Below, one piece after another: positions 1-8,141 of a DNA stretch of 23,955 nt. Origin of the DNA: an uncultured Shinella sp. GTDB taxonomy: Bacteria; Pseudomonadota; Alphaproteobacteria; Rhizobiales; Rhizobiaceae. Where the stretch lies: positions 1 through 23,955 of the forward strand of contig CAMPIK010000002.1 of NCBI GenBank assembly GCA_946886325.1, written 5' to 3'. The position numbers and the translations under genes were made by a program. A model generated the notes under the pieces. The model had not been told where the DNA came from and ran no database searches. It was given only the letters and a program-made list of their open reading frames with translations. The first letter of the stretch is position 1. Each line of letters begins with the position of its first letter.

Positions 1-652
1 TCGATGTCGGCGGCAGCATCATCATGCCCATGGCCATGGTGATGGTGGCGACGATGAGGTCGATGACCAGGAAGGGGAGAACGACAAGGAAGCCGATCTC
101 GAAGCCGCGCCGGATTTCCGAAATCATGAAGGCCGGAATGACGACGCGCAGGTCGACCACGCCCTCCGTGACGACGGTCTGCCCGCGTTCTTCCGCAAGC
201 GATATGAAAAGCTCGATATCCTTGTCGCGGGTATTGGCCGTCATGAACTCGCGAAACGGCTGGGCAATGCGCTGGGCCGCCTCGATTTCGGTGATCTGGT
301 TGGCGATCAGCGGCTCGACGCCCTGGTCCCAGGCGCGATCGAAGGTCGGCGCCATGACGTAGAAGGTCATGAAGAGCGCGAGGCTGACGAGGATCATGTT
401 CGACGGCGTCGTCGCGAGCCCCATGCCGGAGCGCAGAATGGCGAAGGCGATGATGAAGCGCGGAAAGCTCGTCACCATGATCAGGATGCCGGGCGCGACG
501 GACAGGACCGTGATCAGCCCGAACGTGCGAATGATCCAGGAGGCGACCGAACCGTCGATGGGCGCATTGAGAATGTCGCCCGGCGTCTGCTGGGCGGCTG
601 CGACACCGGTCATCGCCATCATGGCGACGAAGGTCAGAAGGAATCGAATCAT
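1..652 (-). CDS. fliP: FliP, flagellar type III export gate protein (3' end cut by window)
   Basis: FliP forms, with FliQ and FliR, the membrane export gate through which rod, hook and filament proteins leave the cell. Translating the complement from the ATG at 652 gives a signal-peptide-like start (MIRFLLTFVAMMAMTGVAAA) followed by family-typical stretches: a helix around SVAPGILIMVTSFPRFIIAF, then LRSGMGLATTPSNM and a second hydrophobic helix. A later helix near the window edge reads IGFLVVLPFLVIDLIVATI, then MMMLPP. The frame runs open off base 1 after about 217 codons; FliP is usually near 245 residues, so roughly the last 30 are missing. The start overlaps the fliL stop by 4 bp (ATGA), so it is the last visible gene of the flgB-fliP operon and probably translationally coupled. 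Identification is by recognised motifs; I see no defect. Confidence 0.95.
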   Translation of the reverse strand, partial: MIRFLLTFVAMMAMTGVAAAQQTPGDILNAPIDGSVASWIIRTFGLITVLSVAPGILIMVTSFPRFIIAFAILRSGMGLATTPSNMILVSLALFMTFYVMAPTFDRAWDQGVEPLIANQITEIEAAQRIAQPFREFMTANTRDKDIELFISLAEERGQTVVTEGVVDLRVVIPAFMISEIRRGFEIGFLVVLPFLVIDLIVATITMAMGMMMLPPTS

Positions 653-1161
653 TCGATCACAAAGGTTCGGAACATGATGTTGGTTACGCGTCCTTCCGAT
701 CTGAGGTCAACCCGCTCCTGCAGGTCTTCCCTCAGATATTGAAAGCCGCGCGGTCCCTGAACCTGTTGAAGGGAGACGGTGCGCATATAGGCGACGATGT
801 CCTGGTGGATGGCCTCGGCGAGCGCCACATCAGGAACGTCCTTGAACATCAAGGCGACTTCCATGCGCACGAGGTTCTCCGACGGGTAGGCGAGATTGCT
901 GGTGATCGGCTCGAGCGCCACGACACCATGCGCCTCGGTGGAGATATGCGGCACCTCCTCCGCATCCCCGCCATGTTCGCCTTCGGCTGCAGACGCTTCC
1001 GCGACCGGTTCGGGTGGCGGCGGCGCGATCATGTTGCCGACCAGCCAGCCGCCACCGGCCGCGACGAGGCTGAGACCCGCGACGATGGCGATCGTGATCA
1101 CCAGCGACGGCTTCTTCTTTTCCTCTGTCGCGCCTTCTTCGAGCTCGGCCATGCTGGTCAT
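649..1161 (-). CDS. fliL: FliL, flagellar basal-body-associated membrane protein
   Basis: FliL is a single-pass inner membrane protein next to the stator that supports motor torque. The 170-residue product has a short charged cytoplasmic start (EEGATEEKKKP), one transmembrane helix at about residues 20-47 (ending in GGGWLVGNMI), a Pro/Glu/Ala/His-rich linker, and a periplasmic domain. The C-terminus FRTFVIE is typical of the family. It lies 36 bp downstream of flgH and overlaps fliP by 4 bp. The first ATG (1161) has a poor ribosome binding site. The ATG three codons in (1152) has GGA about 8 bases upstream and is a plausible alternative giving 167 residues. Confidence 0.93.
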   Translation of the reverse strand: MTSMAELEEGATEEKKKPSLVITIAIVAGLSLVAAGGGWLVGNMIAPPPPEPVAEASAAEGEHGGDAEEVPHISTEAHGVVALEPITSNLAYPSENLVRMEVALMFKDVPDVALAEAIHQDIVAYMRTVSLQQVQGPRGFQYLREDLQERVDLRSEGRVTNIMFRTFVIE

Positions 1162-1197
1162 CCGTTGGTTCTGGTGGTCGTCGGTCGCTGGGGCGGA

Positions 1198-1905
1198 TCA
1201 GATCGGCGAGAAGAGATCGATCAACTGCTGGCCGACGGGCGGCTGCTGCACTTCCGTCAGGCGGCCGCGGCCACCGTAGGAGATGCGCGCTTCCGCAATC
1301 TTCTCGTAGGAGATCATGTTGTCCGCGTTGACATCCTGCGGCCGAACGATGCCGGCGACGTTCAGGATGCGCAGCTCGTGGTTCACCCGCACTTCCTGCG
1401 ATCCGCTGATCACCAGGTTGCCGTTTTCGAGGACGCCGGTAACGACAGCCGCCACAAGGAGTTCGAGCCGTTCGGACCGTGCCGTCGAGCCGTCGCCCTT
1501 CGTCTCGGTGCTGGAGCCGAAACTCAGGTCGCCGCTTGCGCCGATATCCTTGTGGGTGTCGCTGGCGCTTGCGCCGAAGTTGATCCCGCTCTTGTTGGTA
1601 CGGCTGCGTTCGGTCTCGTTGTCGAAGCTCGCGCGGTCATTGACCTTGATATTGACGGTCATGATGTCGCCGACGCTGATCGCGCGCGAATCCTTGAAGA
1701 GCGCGGACTGCTGGTCGCTCCAGATCGAATAGCCGGTGGACGTCGTGCGCGGCTGCTTCGGATAGAGCGCCATCTGCGGCGTCTGGCCATATTGCAGGCC
1801 GGTGCCGATCGGGCTCATCGCGGGTGCCTGCCCGACTTCGCGCAGCGCCTGCGAGCAACCCGACAACGTGGCCGTGGCCATGAGGGCAAGGGCGAGTTTC
1901 TTCAT
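1198..1905 (-). CDS. flgH: FlgH, flagellar L-ring lipoprotein
   Basis: FlgH builds the outer-membrane L ring around the flagellar rod. The 235-residue product starts MKKLALALMATATLSGC, a lipoprotein signal with lipobox LSGC and the acylated cysteine at residue 17. The mature part has FlgH hallmarks: SIWSDQQSALFKDSRA, VGDIMTVNIKVNDRA, then SFDNETERSRT, a serine/glycine-rich middle and VSGSQEVRVNHE-like and VRPQDVNADNMISYEKIAEARISYGGRG segments near the C-terminus (abridged here). The same frame is open further upstream to 2568, but the lipoprotein start at 1905 overlaps the motE stop by 4 bp (ATGA) and is clearly the real one. Length fits the family. Confidence 0.95.
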   Translation of the reverse strand: MKKLALALMATATLSGCSQALREVGQAPAMSPIGTGLQYGQTPQMALYPKQPRTTSTGYSIWSDQQSALFKDSRAISVGDIMTVNIKVNDRASFDNETERSRTNKSGINFGASASDTHKDIGASGDLSFGSSTETKGDGSTARSERLELLVAAVVTGVLENGNLVISGSQEVRVNHELRILNVAGIVRPQDVNADNMISYEKIAEARISYGGRGRLTEVQQPPVGQQLIDLFSPI

Positions 1906-2441
1906 GTCGGGTCCTTCGACGTGTTGGGATCGCTGGCACTGGCAATGATCGCGGTCAGCATCGCAGCCTTCTCGGCTTCCATTTCCGCAAGGATCGCGCC
2001 CGAGACACGCGGCGCGAGCCGCATGACGATTGCCGAGGCGATTTCCGGGCGGATGAGAGCCAGTTGCTCGGCAGCGGCATCGGCCGCCATGTTCTTGTAG
2101 ATGTCGACGAGACTGTCTTCCGCCACCTTCAGGAAGTCGTTCCGGCGCTTCAGCCAGTCCTCGTATTCGTTCCGGCGCGTCTCGAGCGTCGCGATGCGGC
2201 CGTCGATCTGCTTCTGGAGGTCTTCCAGTTCCTTCTTCTGCAGAAGGTAACGCTGGTCGCGCGCGGCGTCCGCGATGTTCGTGCAGAACTCGCGAATCTC
2301 GTCCGCCGTGGCCTTGCTCGTCATGATGACAGGGCGTTCTTCGGCGAAGGCGCCGGGAATGGCGAGCATCGCGGCGCCGACGAGCGGCAGGCCGGCGCGG
2401 CGCAGGAGACGATTGCCGATGGAAAGGAAGGTCTTCGTCAT
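1902..2441 (-). CDS. motE: MotE-like protein, chaperone for the periplasmic motor protein MotC
   Basis: In S. meliloti the gene in this place, between flgI and flgH, encodes MotE, a periplasmic chaperone needed for folding and stability of MotC. The 179-residue product here has an N-terminal signal peptide (hydrophobic core LPLVGAAMLAIPGAFA, cleavage likely about residue 33), a long charged coiled-coil-like segment at about residues 64-105 (QKKELEDLQKQIDGRIATLE and on), then a helical MgtE-N-like region (RPEIASAIVMRLAPRVSGAI). It overlaps flgH by 4 bp and flgI by 4 bp (ATGA at 2438-2441). Name rests on gene position plus architecture; the biochemical role is established knowledge from S. meliloti, not visible here. 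motB and motC themselves are outside the window. Confidence 0.78.
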   Translation of the reverse strand: MTKTFLSIGNRLLRRAGLPLVGAAMLAIPGAFAEERPVIMTSKATADEIREFCTNIADAARDQRYLLQKKELEDLQKQIDGRIATLETRRNEYEDWLKRRNDFLKVAEDSLVDIYKNMAADAAAEQLALIRPEIASAIVMRLAPRVSGAILAEMEAEKAAMLTAIIASASDPNTSKDPT

Positions 2442-3553
2442 TGCAGCACCAATTCTGCCTGGAGTGCGCCCGCGGACTTGATGCCTTGCAGGATGGAGAT
2501 GATACCGTCCGGCTTGACGCCGATGCTGTTGAGGCCGGCGACAAGCGAGCGCAGGTTGGAACCATCAAGAACCGCCACCTTGCCGTCTTCCTGCATGAGC
2601 TGGATATCGGTGTTCGGCTCGACGGCCGTCACGCCCTTGGAAAACGGTGCCGGCTGGATGACCTTGGGCATTTCCGTGACCTGGACCGTCAGCGTGCCGT
2701 GGCTCACCGCCACCTGCGCGATGCGCACGTCCTGGCCGATGACGATCGTGCCGGTGCGTTCGTTGACGACGACCTTGGCCGGCGTGTCCGTTTCGATCAC
2801 GAGGTTCTCGATATCGGCCATCAGCCGCGCGAGGTCTGCCATCTTCGGCTTTGCCACATAGACGGCCTGCGAATCGCGGGCTTCCGCGATCGGCGCGCCA
2901 TACTGGGCGGCCGCATAGCGATTGATGGCCTCCGCCATGCCGACCGCCGTCGAGAAATCCGGGTTGCGAAGCTGGAGCATCAGTTCGCCTGCATCCTTGA
3001 AGCGGGACGGCAGTTCACGCTCGATGATGGCGCCGTTCGGCACGCGTCCTGCCGTGGTGATACCCTGCTGGACCGTCGCCGCATCGCCCTGCGCCGTGAC
3101 GCCGGTGACGACAACGGAGCCCTGCGCGACGGCGTAGATCTGGCCGTCGGCACCTGTCAGCGAGGTCATGACCAGCGTGCCGCCCCGCAGTGAGGTCGCG
3201 TCACCGAGCGAGCCGACCGTCACGTCGATCCGGCTGCCGGGGCTTGCGAAAGGGGGAAGCGTTGCGGTCACGAGAACCGCGGCAATGTTCTTCGACCGGG
3301 ATTCGTCACCCTGGGTCGAAATGCCGAGGTTCTGCAGCATGGCGCGCAGGGACTGTTCGGTAAACGGCGACGAACGCAAGCTGTCGCCGGACCCTTGCAG
3401 GCCGACGATGAGACCATAGCCGATGAGCTGGTTGTCGCGGCCCGCCTGAAGCGAGGCGACATCCTTGATGCGCGCCGCTGAAAAGGCAGGCGCGGCACCC
3501 AGCGAAAGCGCGAGAAGAGCGACGCAGAAACGAGACAGGAAACGGAACATCAT
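2438..3553 (-). CDS. flgI: FlgI, flagellar P-ring protein
   Basis: FlgI assembles into the periplasmic P ring that, with the L ring, forms the bushing for the rod. The 371-residue product has a Sec signal peptide (FCVALLALSLGAAPAFSA) and then typical FlgI blocks: RIKDVASLQAGRDNQLIGYG, LVGLQGSGDS-like, LRAMLQNLGIS, KNIAAVLVTATLPPFASPGS, RIDVTVGSLGDATSLRGGTL and VVVNERTGTIVIGQDVRIA. Length matches the family. Two adjacent ATG codons start the frame (3553 and 3550); the first overlaps the flgA stop as ATGA. It follows flgA, its export and assembly chaperone, in the operon. Nothing unusual seen. Confidence 0.97.
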   Translation of the reverse strand: MMFRFLSRFCVALLALSLGAAPAFSAARIKDVASLQAGRDNQLIGYGLIVGLQGSGDSLRSSPFTEQSLRAMLQNLGISTQGDESRSKNIAAVLVTATLPPFASPGSRIDVTVGSLGDATSLRGGTLVMTSLTGADGQIYAVAQGSVVVTGVTAQGDAATVQQGITTAGRVPNGAIIERELPSRFKDAGELMLQLRNPDFSTAVGMAEAINRYAAAQYGAPIAEARDSQAVYVAKPKMADLARLMADIENLVIETDTPAKVVVNERTGTIVIGQDVRIAQVAVSHGTLTVQVTEMPKVIQPAPFSKGVTAVEPNTDIQLMQEDGKVAVLDGSNLRSLVAGLNSIGVKPDGIISILQGIKSAGALQAELVLQ

Positions 3554-4065
3554 TTTGCCACCACCCGCACGGTGCCGTCTTCCATGACCGTGCCGGCGAC
3601 GATCACGCCGGAATCGGTGTTGCGGACGCGGATCAGCTCGCCGACCGCCGCATCCTGCAAGGGCGTGCCGGAGGCGGTGATCATCAGCGGACCGTTTTCG
3701 AAGATCAGCCGGACGACAGCGCCGCGTGACACCGCATAGGGTTCGCGCAGTGCAGAGACCAGAATGATGCGCCCCGGCAGCAGCGTCTTCTTCGTGATGA
3801 GCCCGTTGATCGCTTCGATGCGCTGGGCGTAGCCGGGCATCAGGTTCGGGTTGGTGACCTTGACCTCTTCGAGCTGGGCCGCCGCCAGTTGTTCGCCCGG
3901 ATAGATGATGCGCTTCGGCACCACCGCCACGCGCACTTCGGCGAGCGCTTGGCCCGCACCCATGATGCCGGCCAATGCGACGATAGCCGCCAGCACGACG
4001 GCACGCGGCCTGCGCTGCGTTGCGACTTTGCGTTCGATGCGATGGATATGCGGGCGAAACATCAT
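3550..4065 (-). CDS. flgA: FlgA, P-ring assembly chaperone
   Basis: FlgA is a periplasmic chaperone that helps FlgI polymerise into the P ring. The 171-residue product has a charged N-terminus (HRIERKVATQRRPR), a signal-peptide hydrophobic stretch (AVVLAAIVALAGIMGAGQALA) and a SAF-type domain: VPKRIIYPGEQLAAAQLEEV, LLPGRIILVSALREPYAV, RGAVVRLIFENGPLMITASG and VRNTDSGVIVAGTV. The rather long basic region before the hydrophobic core is notable, but the first ATG has a good ribosome binding site (GAGGGGG just upstream), so I keep it. The protein consists mainly of the C-terminal domain seen in shorter FlgA proteins. It sits between flgG (18-bp gap) and flgI (4-bp overlap). Confidence 0.92.
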   Translation of the reverse strand: MMFRPHIHRIERKVATQRRPRAVVLAAIVALAGIMGAGQALAEVRVAVVPKRIIYPGEQLAAAQLEEVKVTNPNLMPGYAQRIEAINGLITKKTLLPGRIILVSALREPYAVSRGAVVRLIFENGPLMITASGTPLQDAAVGELIRVRNTDSGVIVAGTVMEDGTVRVVAK

Positions 4066-4083
4066 GTCCCCCTCACCTGTCGG

Positions 4084-4866
4084 TTATCTGAGGTTCTTGC
4101 TGACCACGGCCGCCATCTCGTCGGCAGCCTGGATGATCTTCGAGTTCATCTCATAGGCGCGCTGTGCGGAAATGAGATCGGTGATTTCCTTGACCGGATC
4201 GACGTTCGACGATTCCAGGTAGTTCTGCTGGATATAGGCGAAGCCTTCCTCGTCGGGCGTGCCGACGATCGCCGCACCCGAGGCCGCCGTTTCGCGGAAC
4301 AGGTTCTCGCCGAGCGGTTCGAGGCCCGCTTCGTTGACGAAGTTCGCCAGCGTCAGCTGCCCGAGTTCCTGCTGTTCGGCACCGATCGTGGCGAAGACCT
4401 GGCCGGACCGGCTGATGGTGATCGCCGTCGCGTTTTCGGGAACGTTGATGCCCGGCACGACCGTGTAGCCGTCGATGGTGACGAGTTCGCCCTCGGCATT
4501 GGTGTTGAACGCACCGGCGCGGGTATAGAGGGTCGTGCCGTCAGGCGCCTCGATCTGGAACCAGCCCTTGCCGACGAGCGCCATGTCGAAGGAGTTGCCG
4601 GTCTGGGTCAACTGGCCCTGGAGATGCAGGTTGCGCACGGCTGCCGTCTTGACGCCGAGGCCGATGATCGCGCCTTCCGGAATGATCGCCTGGTTGGCCC
4701 GGTTCGGCACGCCCTGTGCCCGTTCGGTCTGGTAGAGCAGGTCCGAGAACTCGGCGCGGGCGCGCTTGAAGCCGGTCGTGTTGATGTTGGCGATGTTGTT
4801 CGCAATGACCTCGAGATTGGTCTGCTGTGCGTTCATGCCGGTGGCGGCGATGGCGAGAGCTTTCAT
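4084..4866 (-). CDS. flgG: FlgG, distal rod protein
   Basis: FlgG forms the distal part of the flagellar rod. The 260-residue product begins [20 protein letters not shown] and carries the N-terminal rod/hook motif [13 protein letters not shown]. It has the middle motif [20 protein letters not shown] followed by [18 protein letters not shown], and the C-terminal helix [20 protein letters not shown] that packs against the N-terminal helix in the rod. Full length for the family. It starts 11 bp after the fliE stop. Differs from FlgF (also in this window) by the TGMNAQQ start and the conserved C-terminus [10 protein letters not shown]. Confidence 0.97.
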   Translation of the reverse strand: MKALAIAATGMNAQQTNLEVIANNIANINTTGFKRARAEFSDLLYQTERAQGVPNRANQAIIPEGAIIGLGVKTAAVRNLHLQGQLTQTGNSFDMALVGKGWFQIEAPDGTTLYTRAGAFNTNAEGELVTIDGYTVVPGINVPENATAITISRSGQVFATIGAEQQELGQLTLANFVNEAGLEPLGENLFRETAASGAAIVGTPDEEGFAYIQQNYLESSNVDPVKEITDLISAQRAYEMNSKIIQAADEMAAVVSKNLR

Positions 4867-4877
4867 TTCACGATCCT

Positions 4878-5210
4878 TCAGATCTGCATTCTGGCGACTT
4901 CGAGATAGGCCGTGACGACCTTGTCGCGGATGGCGATCGCGGTCTGGAGCGACTGCTCGGCATTCATCACGGCATCGACGACTTCGCGGGTGCTAGCCTT
5001 GCCCTGAATTCCCTCGAAGGATTTGGTCTCGCTGAGCTTGAGCGTGTCGATCGCGTCCTGGGTCACGTCGCCCATGACCTTCGCGAAGCTCATCGAGGGT
5101 TCTGCGCCGCCGGTGAGAGCGCCGGTCGCGTTGGTGGAGCTTTCGCCCGTCACGCCCGACAGCGGGTTGGCGGTGAAGATCGTGCTGACGCTTTTAATGC
5201 TTTCAATCAT
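4878..5210 (-). CDS. fliE: FliE, MS-ring/rod junction protein
   Basis: FliE links the MS ring (FliF) to the rod and is the first rod component exported. The 110-residue product has the typical [20 protein letters not shown] helix and the conserved C-terminal segment ([20 protein letters not shown], then [16 protein letters not shown]). The start overlaps the flgC stop by 4 bp (ATGA at 5207-5210), and flgG follows after 11 bp, so the three rod genes are co-translated. No oddities. Confidence 0.95.
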   Translation of the reverse strand: MIESIKSVSTIFTANPLSGVTGESSTNATGALTGGAEPSMSFAKVMGDVTQDAIDTLKLSETKSFEGIQGKASTREVVDAVMNAEQSLQTAIAIRDKVVTAYLEVARMQI

Positions 5211-5626
5211 TGCGATGCCCTCAGGAGGTCGATGGTGGCGCTGATCAGATCGCGCGATTGCTTGATGCTCTGCAGATTGGCTTCGTAGGAGCGGTTGGCT
5301 TCGCGCATGTCGGCCATTTCGACCAGCATGTTGACATTCGGCAGCTTGACCATGCCCTTCTCATCCGCGGCCGGATTGCCCGGATCGAATTCGGCGGTGA
5401 AGTCGCTTTCATCGACGCCGAGGCGTTCGATCTCGACAAGGGCGGCGCCGCTCTTGCGATCGAGCTCGGCTGCGAAGGTGATGGTCTTGCGCCTGTAGGG
5501 ATCGGCGCCCGGCGTGTCGCCCGTCGAGCGGGCATTGGCCAGGTTTTCCGATACGATACGAATACGGGTGGACTGGGCCTCGAGGCCGGACGCGGCGACC
5601 TTGAGCGAGGCGACGAGCGGATCCAT
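5207..5626 (-). CDS. flgC: FlgC, proximal rod protein
   Basis: FlgC is a proximal rod subunit. The 139-residue product starts [20 protein letters not shown] and has [20 protein letters not shown] followed by PYRRK, the classic FlgC N-terminal block. The C-terminal block contains YLPNVN-like [20 protein letters not shown] followed by [15 protein letters not shown]. Length is normal. It lies 2 bp after the flgB stop and overlaps fliE by 4 bp. Confidence 0.97.
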   Translation of the reverse strand: MDPLVASLKVAASGLEAQSTRIRIVSENLANARSTGDTPGADPYRRKTITFAAELDRKSGAALVEIERLGVDESDFTAEFDPGNPAADEKGMVKLPNVNMLVEMADMREANRSYEANLQSIKQSRDLISATIDLLRASQ

Positions 5627-5628
5627 TT

Positions 5629-6009
5629 TTATCTCCTGACAGTCATCAGCATCATGCGATGAAAGGCCTTGACGAGGCCGGCATTCAACTCGAAATCACG
5701 TTTGACCTGGCCCTCTTTCATGAGCTCTTCCGCGAGCCCGACAGAGTTGCCGGATACCTGGATGCCAACCTCTTCGTTCGGCTTCACTTCGGTGACGTCA
5801 CCGCTGAGCTTGGCTTCGACGAGGTGGGCGGGATGGGTCGCCGCCATGCGGATGCCCGTGTTTTCCAGGACGGACTGGAAAGCCGTCACGTCCTTGGCGC
5901 GGTAGCCCGGCGTATTGGCGTTGGCGATGTTGCCTGCAACCACTGTCTGGCGCACGGAAAGCCATTCGGCTTGTTTGGATGCCAGTTCGAACAGTTGTAT
6001 CGGTTGCAT
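5629..6009 (-). CDS. flgB: FlgB, proximal rod protein
   Basis: FlgB is a proximal rod subunit and the first gene of this operon. The open frame extends to 6138, but the upstream part overlaps a terminator and has no rod-protein character. The start chosen, ATG at 6009 ([20 protein letters not shown]), has GGAG six bases upstream and gives 126 residues. An ATG at 6021 (adding MELV) is a weaker alternative. The motif [19 protein letters not shown] marks the FlgB/FlgC/FlgG family, and the C-terminal [21 protein letters not shown] is typical of FlgB. The promoter should lie in 6010-6094, between the start codon and the upstream operon's terminator; I could not identify a clear -35/-10 pair there. 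Confidence 0.95.
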   Translation of the reverse strand: MQPIQLFELASKQAEWLSVRQTVVAGNIANANTPGYRAKDVTAFQSVLENTGIRMAATHPAHLVEAKLSGDVTEVKPNEEVGIQVSGNSVGLAEELMKEGQVKRDFELNAGLVKAFHRMMLMTVRR

Positions 6010-6094
6010 GACAAGCTCCATCCTTGTTGACCCGGAACCTACGAGCCTAATCTTGCGTGGGACTTGTCCTTGCGGCGATTGTCGGGTGCCGGCC

Positions 6095-6131
6095 CAAAAC
6101 AAAAACAGGCCGGGCACCCGCGGCGCCCGAC
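6095..6131 (-). terminator. Rho-independent terminator closing the DUF1217-flgF-fliI-185aa operon
   Basis: Read on the minus strand, arms GGTCGGGC and GCCCGGCC (7 Watson-Crick pairs plus one G-U) flank a short G+C-rich loop and are followed directly by TGTTTTTGTTTTG. This lies about 23 bp after the stop of the 185-aa gene and about 85 bp before the flgB start. It separates two transcripts that point the same way, so flgB must have its own promoter. Confidence 0.85.
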
Positions 6132-6153
6132 CTGACACAATAGAAAGACAAAA

Positions 6154-6711
6154 TCAGTTGCGTTCGTAGACGTCGCCGTTCGACGTGACGATGACCCATT
6201 TGCCGTCGCGTTGTTCCAGCGTGGCGAGCCGACTGTTGTCCGGCAGGATCGATCCGACGCGCACGATATACATGCCGCTCGAATCCTCGATCAGCGCGCG
6301 CCCGTTTGCCACGTGCATCAAACGGAAGCCGGTCGCGACCGGCAGCGGCTGGTTGAGGGCGGCGTCACCGGACAGGCCCTGCGCCTTCTTCTCGCCCTCG
6401 CCGGGCACGGTTGCCGTCGAAAGGGGATCGAGCCCGCCGTCGGCACCTTCGGAATCATCGTCCACCATGGCGGCAGGCGAAACGCTCATCACCTCGCGGG
6501 CCGCCGTCTCCGGCAGGTCGCGCGTGTTGCCTTCCCAGAGCGCCGGGACCGAGAACTTGTCCGGATTGAGAAAGACGTACCACGGGAAGAAGGCGGCCAT
6601 CATCGCGAGCAGAATACCTGCGCCGGCCAGCGCCTTGTCCGTCATGCCGTAGCGGGGTCCGCCCGCTCGTCTCAGCGGTGCAACGGGTTTATCGGCGTCG
6701 AAATCGGTCAT
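6154..6711 (-). CDS. Conserved flagellar-cluster membrane protein of unknown function (185 aa)
   Basis: I do not recognise a named family. S. meliloti also has an unnamed gene between fliI and flgB. The 185-residue product has a cytoplasmic N-terminus (about 26 residues), one transmembrane helix at about residues 27-48 (AGAGILLAMMAAFFPWYVFL), an acidic low-complexity linker (about 80-120), and a compact C-terminal domain (about 125-182). The C-terminus reads ATGFRLMHVANGRALIEDSS, then GMYIVRVGSILPDNSRL, then KWVIVTSNGDVYE. This resembles, by eye only, the small periplasmic beta domain of PilP/GspC-type secretion proteins. A bitopic protein with a periplasmic beta domain could act in export or motor assembly, but that is inference. 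The start at 6711 (AGGG five bases upstream) is 2 bp after the fliI stop; a GTG at 6717 overlapping fliI is also possible. Confidence 0.85.
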   Translation of the reverse strand: MTDFDADKPVAPLRRAGGPRYGMTDKALAGAGILLAMMAAFFPWYVFLNPDKFSVPALWEGNTRDLPETAAREVMSVSPAAMVDDDSEGADGGLDPLSTATVPGEGEKKAQGLSGDAALNQPLPVATGFRLMHVANGRALIEDSSGMYIVRVGSILPDNSRLATLEQRDGKWVIVTSNGDVYERN

Positions 6712-6713
6712 CG

Positions 6714-8135
6714 TCACCCTCGCGATTTGGAGTTTGCCGGCGGAGCGGGCTGGTTGCCGGGAGCATTGCGCAACGCGACCGCAAGGTCGGCGAAGGCGTC
6801 CGCGGCCGGCCGATCGTTCGGCGTCTGTTTCAGGACTTCGTAGATCACCGGCACCTGCTTGATCGCCATGTCGAGATCGGCGTCGCTGCCGGGGCGATAG
6901 CCGCCGATCAGCCGCAGGTCGCGCGTCTCTTCGTAGCGATGGATGAGCGACTTCAGCCGGCCGACGAGCTTTTCCTGATCCGGCGTCCAGGCCTTGCGGG
7001 CGAGACGCGAAATCGACGAGAGCGGGTTGACCGGCGGATAGCGTCCCTCTTCGGCGAGGCTGCGTTCCAGCACGATGTGACCGTCCAGGATACCGCGCGT
7101 CGAGTCGGCGATCGGATCGTTGTGATTGTCGCCGTCGACCAGGATCGACAGGATGGCGGTGATGGTGCCAGTTCCCTCGGCGCCTGGTCCGGCGCGCTCC
7201 AGGAGACGCGGCAGTTCGGTAAAGACCGACGCCGGATAGCCGCGGGCGATCGGCGGCTCGCCGGAGGCCGTCGCCACCTCGCGGATCGCATGGGCGAAGC
7301 GGGTCACGCTGTCGACGATCAAGAGGACGTTCTCGCCCTGGTCGCGATAGTGTTCGGCGATCGTGACCGCCGTCAGCGGCGCCATCTTGCGCAGCATCGG
7401 GCTCTCGTCGCTGGTCGCGACGACGGCGACCGATTTCGCAAGATTGTCGCCGAGCGTATCCTCGATGAATTCGCGTACTTCCCTGCCGCGTTCGCCGACG
7501 AGCGCGATCACCACCCGGTCGAAGGCATCGGCGCGGGCGAGCATGGAGAGCAGCGTCGACTTGCCGACGCCGGAACCGGCGAAGATGCCGAGACGCTGTC
7601 CGAGACAAAGCGGCGCGAAGATATCGATCGCCCGAACGCCGGTCTGAAAGCCCTTCTCGACGCGGCGCCGGGTCATCGACGGTGGCGCGGAGTTTGAGAT
7701 CGAGCGGCGCGTCCCGCCCTGGACCAGCGGCCCGCGCCCGTCGATCGGCTCGCCGAGCGCATTGATCGTCCGGCCGCACCAGGCATTGGTCGGCGCGATG
7801 CGGAAGGCGCCCTTGCGAATAACGGTATCATGGATGCCGATCGGCTCGCCCGGCTCGATCGGGCAGACGACGACCGTATCCGGTTCGACGCGGACGACCT
7901 CGCCGAGATGAATGCCGGTGGGGCTGCGATGGGCGACGAACTCGCCGAGCCGGACATGGCGCGACAGGCCGCTGACCGTGTAGTTGCCCGCCGCGATCAT
8001 CTGCACATGGCCGCCATGGGCGACGGAGAACTCGGGGCTGGAATAACGCTTCACGAGGCCAGCGAGCGCGTTCAGCTTGCGCGCGCCCTCGGCCCCGATC
8101 GTGCTTGTCTTCGTTTCAGCGGCCATGGTCGTCAT
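6714..8135 (-). CDS. fliI: FliI, flagellum-specific export ATPase
   Basis: FliI is the hexameric ATPase that delivers substrates to the flagellar type III export gate. The 473-residue product has a beta-barrel N-terminal domain, then the P-loop GSGVGKST (about residues 187-194, inside RLGIFAGSGVGKSTLLSMLA), the GERGREVREF motif (214-223), the Walker B strand LLIVDSVTRFA (271-281), and the family signature GEPPIARGYPASVFTELPRL. Length is normal. ATG at 8135 follows AAGGA and lies 6 bp after the flgF stop. It is placed between flgF and the 185-aa membrane protein gene. No fliH or fliJ is visible in the window. Confidence 0.98.
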   Translation of the reverse strand: MTTMAAETKTSTIGAEGARKLNALAGLVKRYSSPEFSVAHGGHVQMIAAGNYTVSGLSRHVRLGEFVAHRSPTGIHLGEVVRVEPDTVVVCPIEPGEPIGIHDTVIRKGAFRIAPTNAWCGRTINALGEPIDGRGPLVQGGTRRSISNSAPPSMTRRRVEKGFQTGVRAIDIFAPLCLGQRLGIFAGSGVGKSTLLSMLARADAFDRVVIALVGERGREVREFIEDTLGDNLAKSVAVVATSDESPMLRKMAPLTAVTIAEHYRDQGENVLLIVDSVTRFAHAIREVATASGEPPIARGYPASVFTELPRLLERAGPGAEGTGTITAILSILVDGDNHNDPIADSTRGILDGHIVLERSLAEEGRYPPVNPLSSISRLARKAWTPDQEKLVGRLKSLIHRYEETRDLRLIGGYRPGSDADLDMAIKQVPVIYEVLKQTPNDRPAADAFADLAVALRNAPGNQPAPPANSKSRG

Positions 8136-8141
8136 CGATCC

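Noticed and set aside
739..2100. 453-codon plus-strand open frame
   Set aside because: Antisense to fliL, flgH and motE, all firmly identified by motifs and operon overlaps.
1906..2568. Upstream extension of the flgH frame
   Set aside because: The extension overlaps motE and flgI in another frame; the lipoprotein signal and ATGA overlap fix the flgH start at 1905.
6010..6138. N-terminal extension of flgB
   Set aside because: It would read through a terminator hairpin and adds residues unlike any rod protein; the internal ATG at 6009 has a good ribosome binding site.
6712..7779. Upstream extension of the 185-aa protein frame
   Set aside because: It is a shadow of fliI; the extension has Arg-rich shadow composition and no domain.
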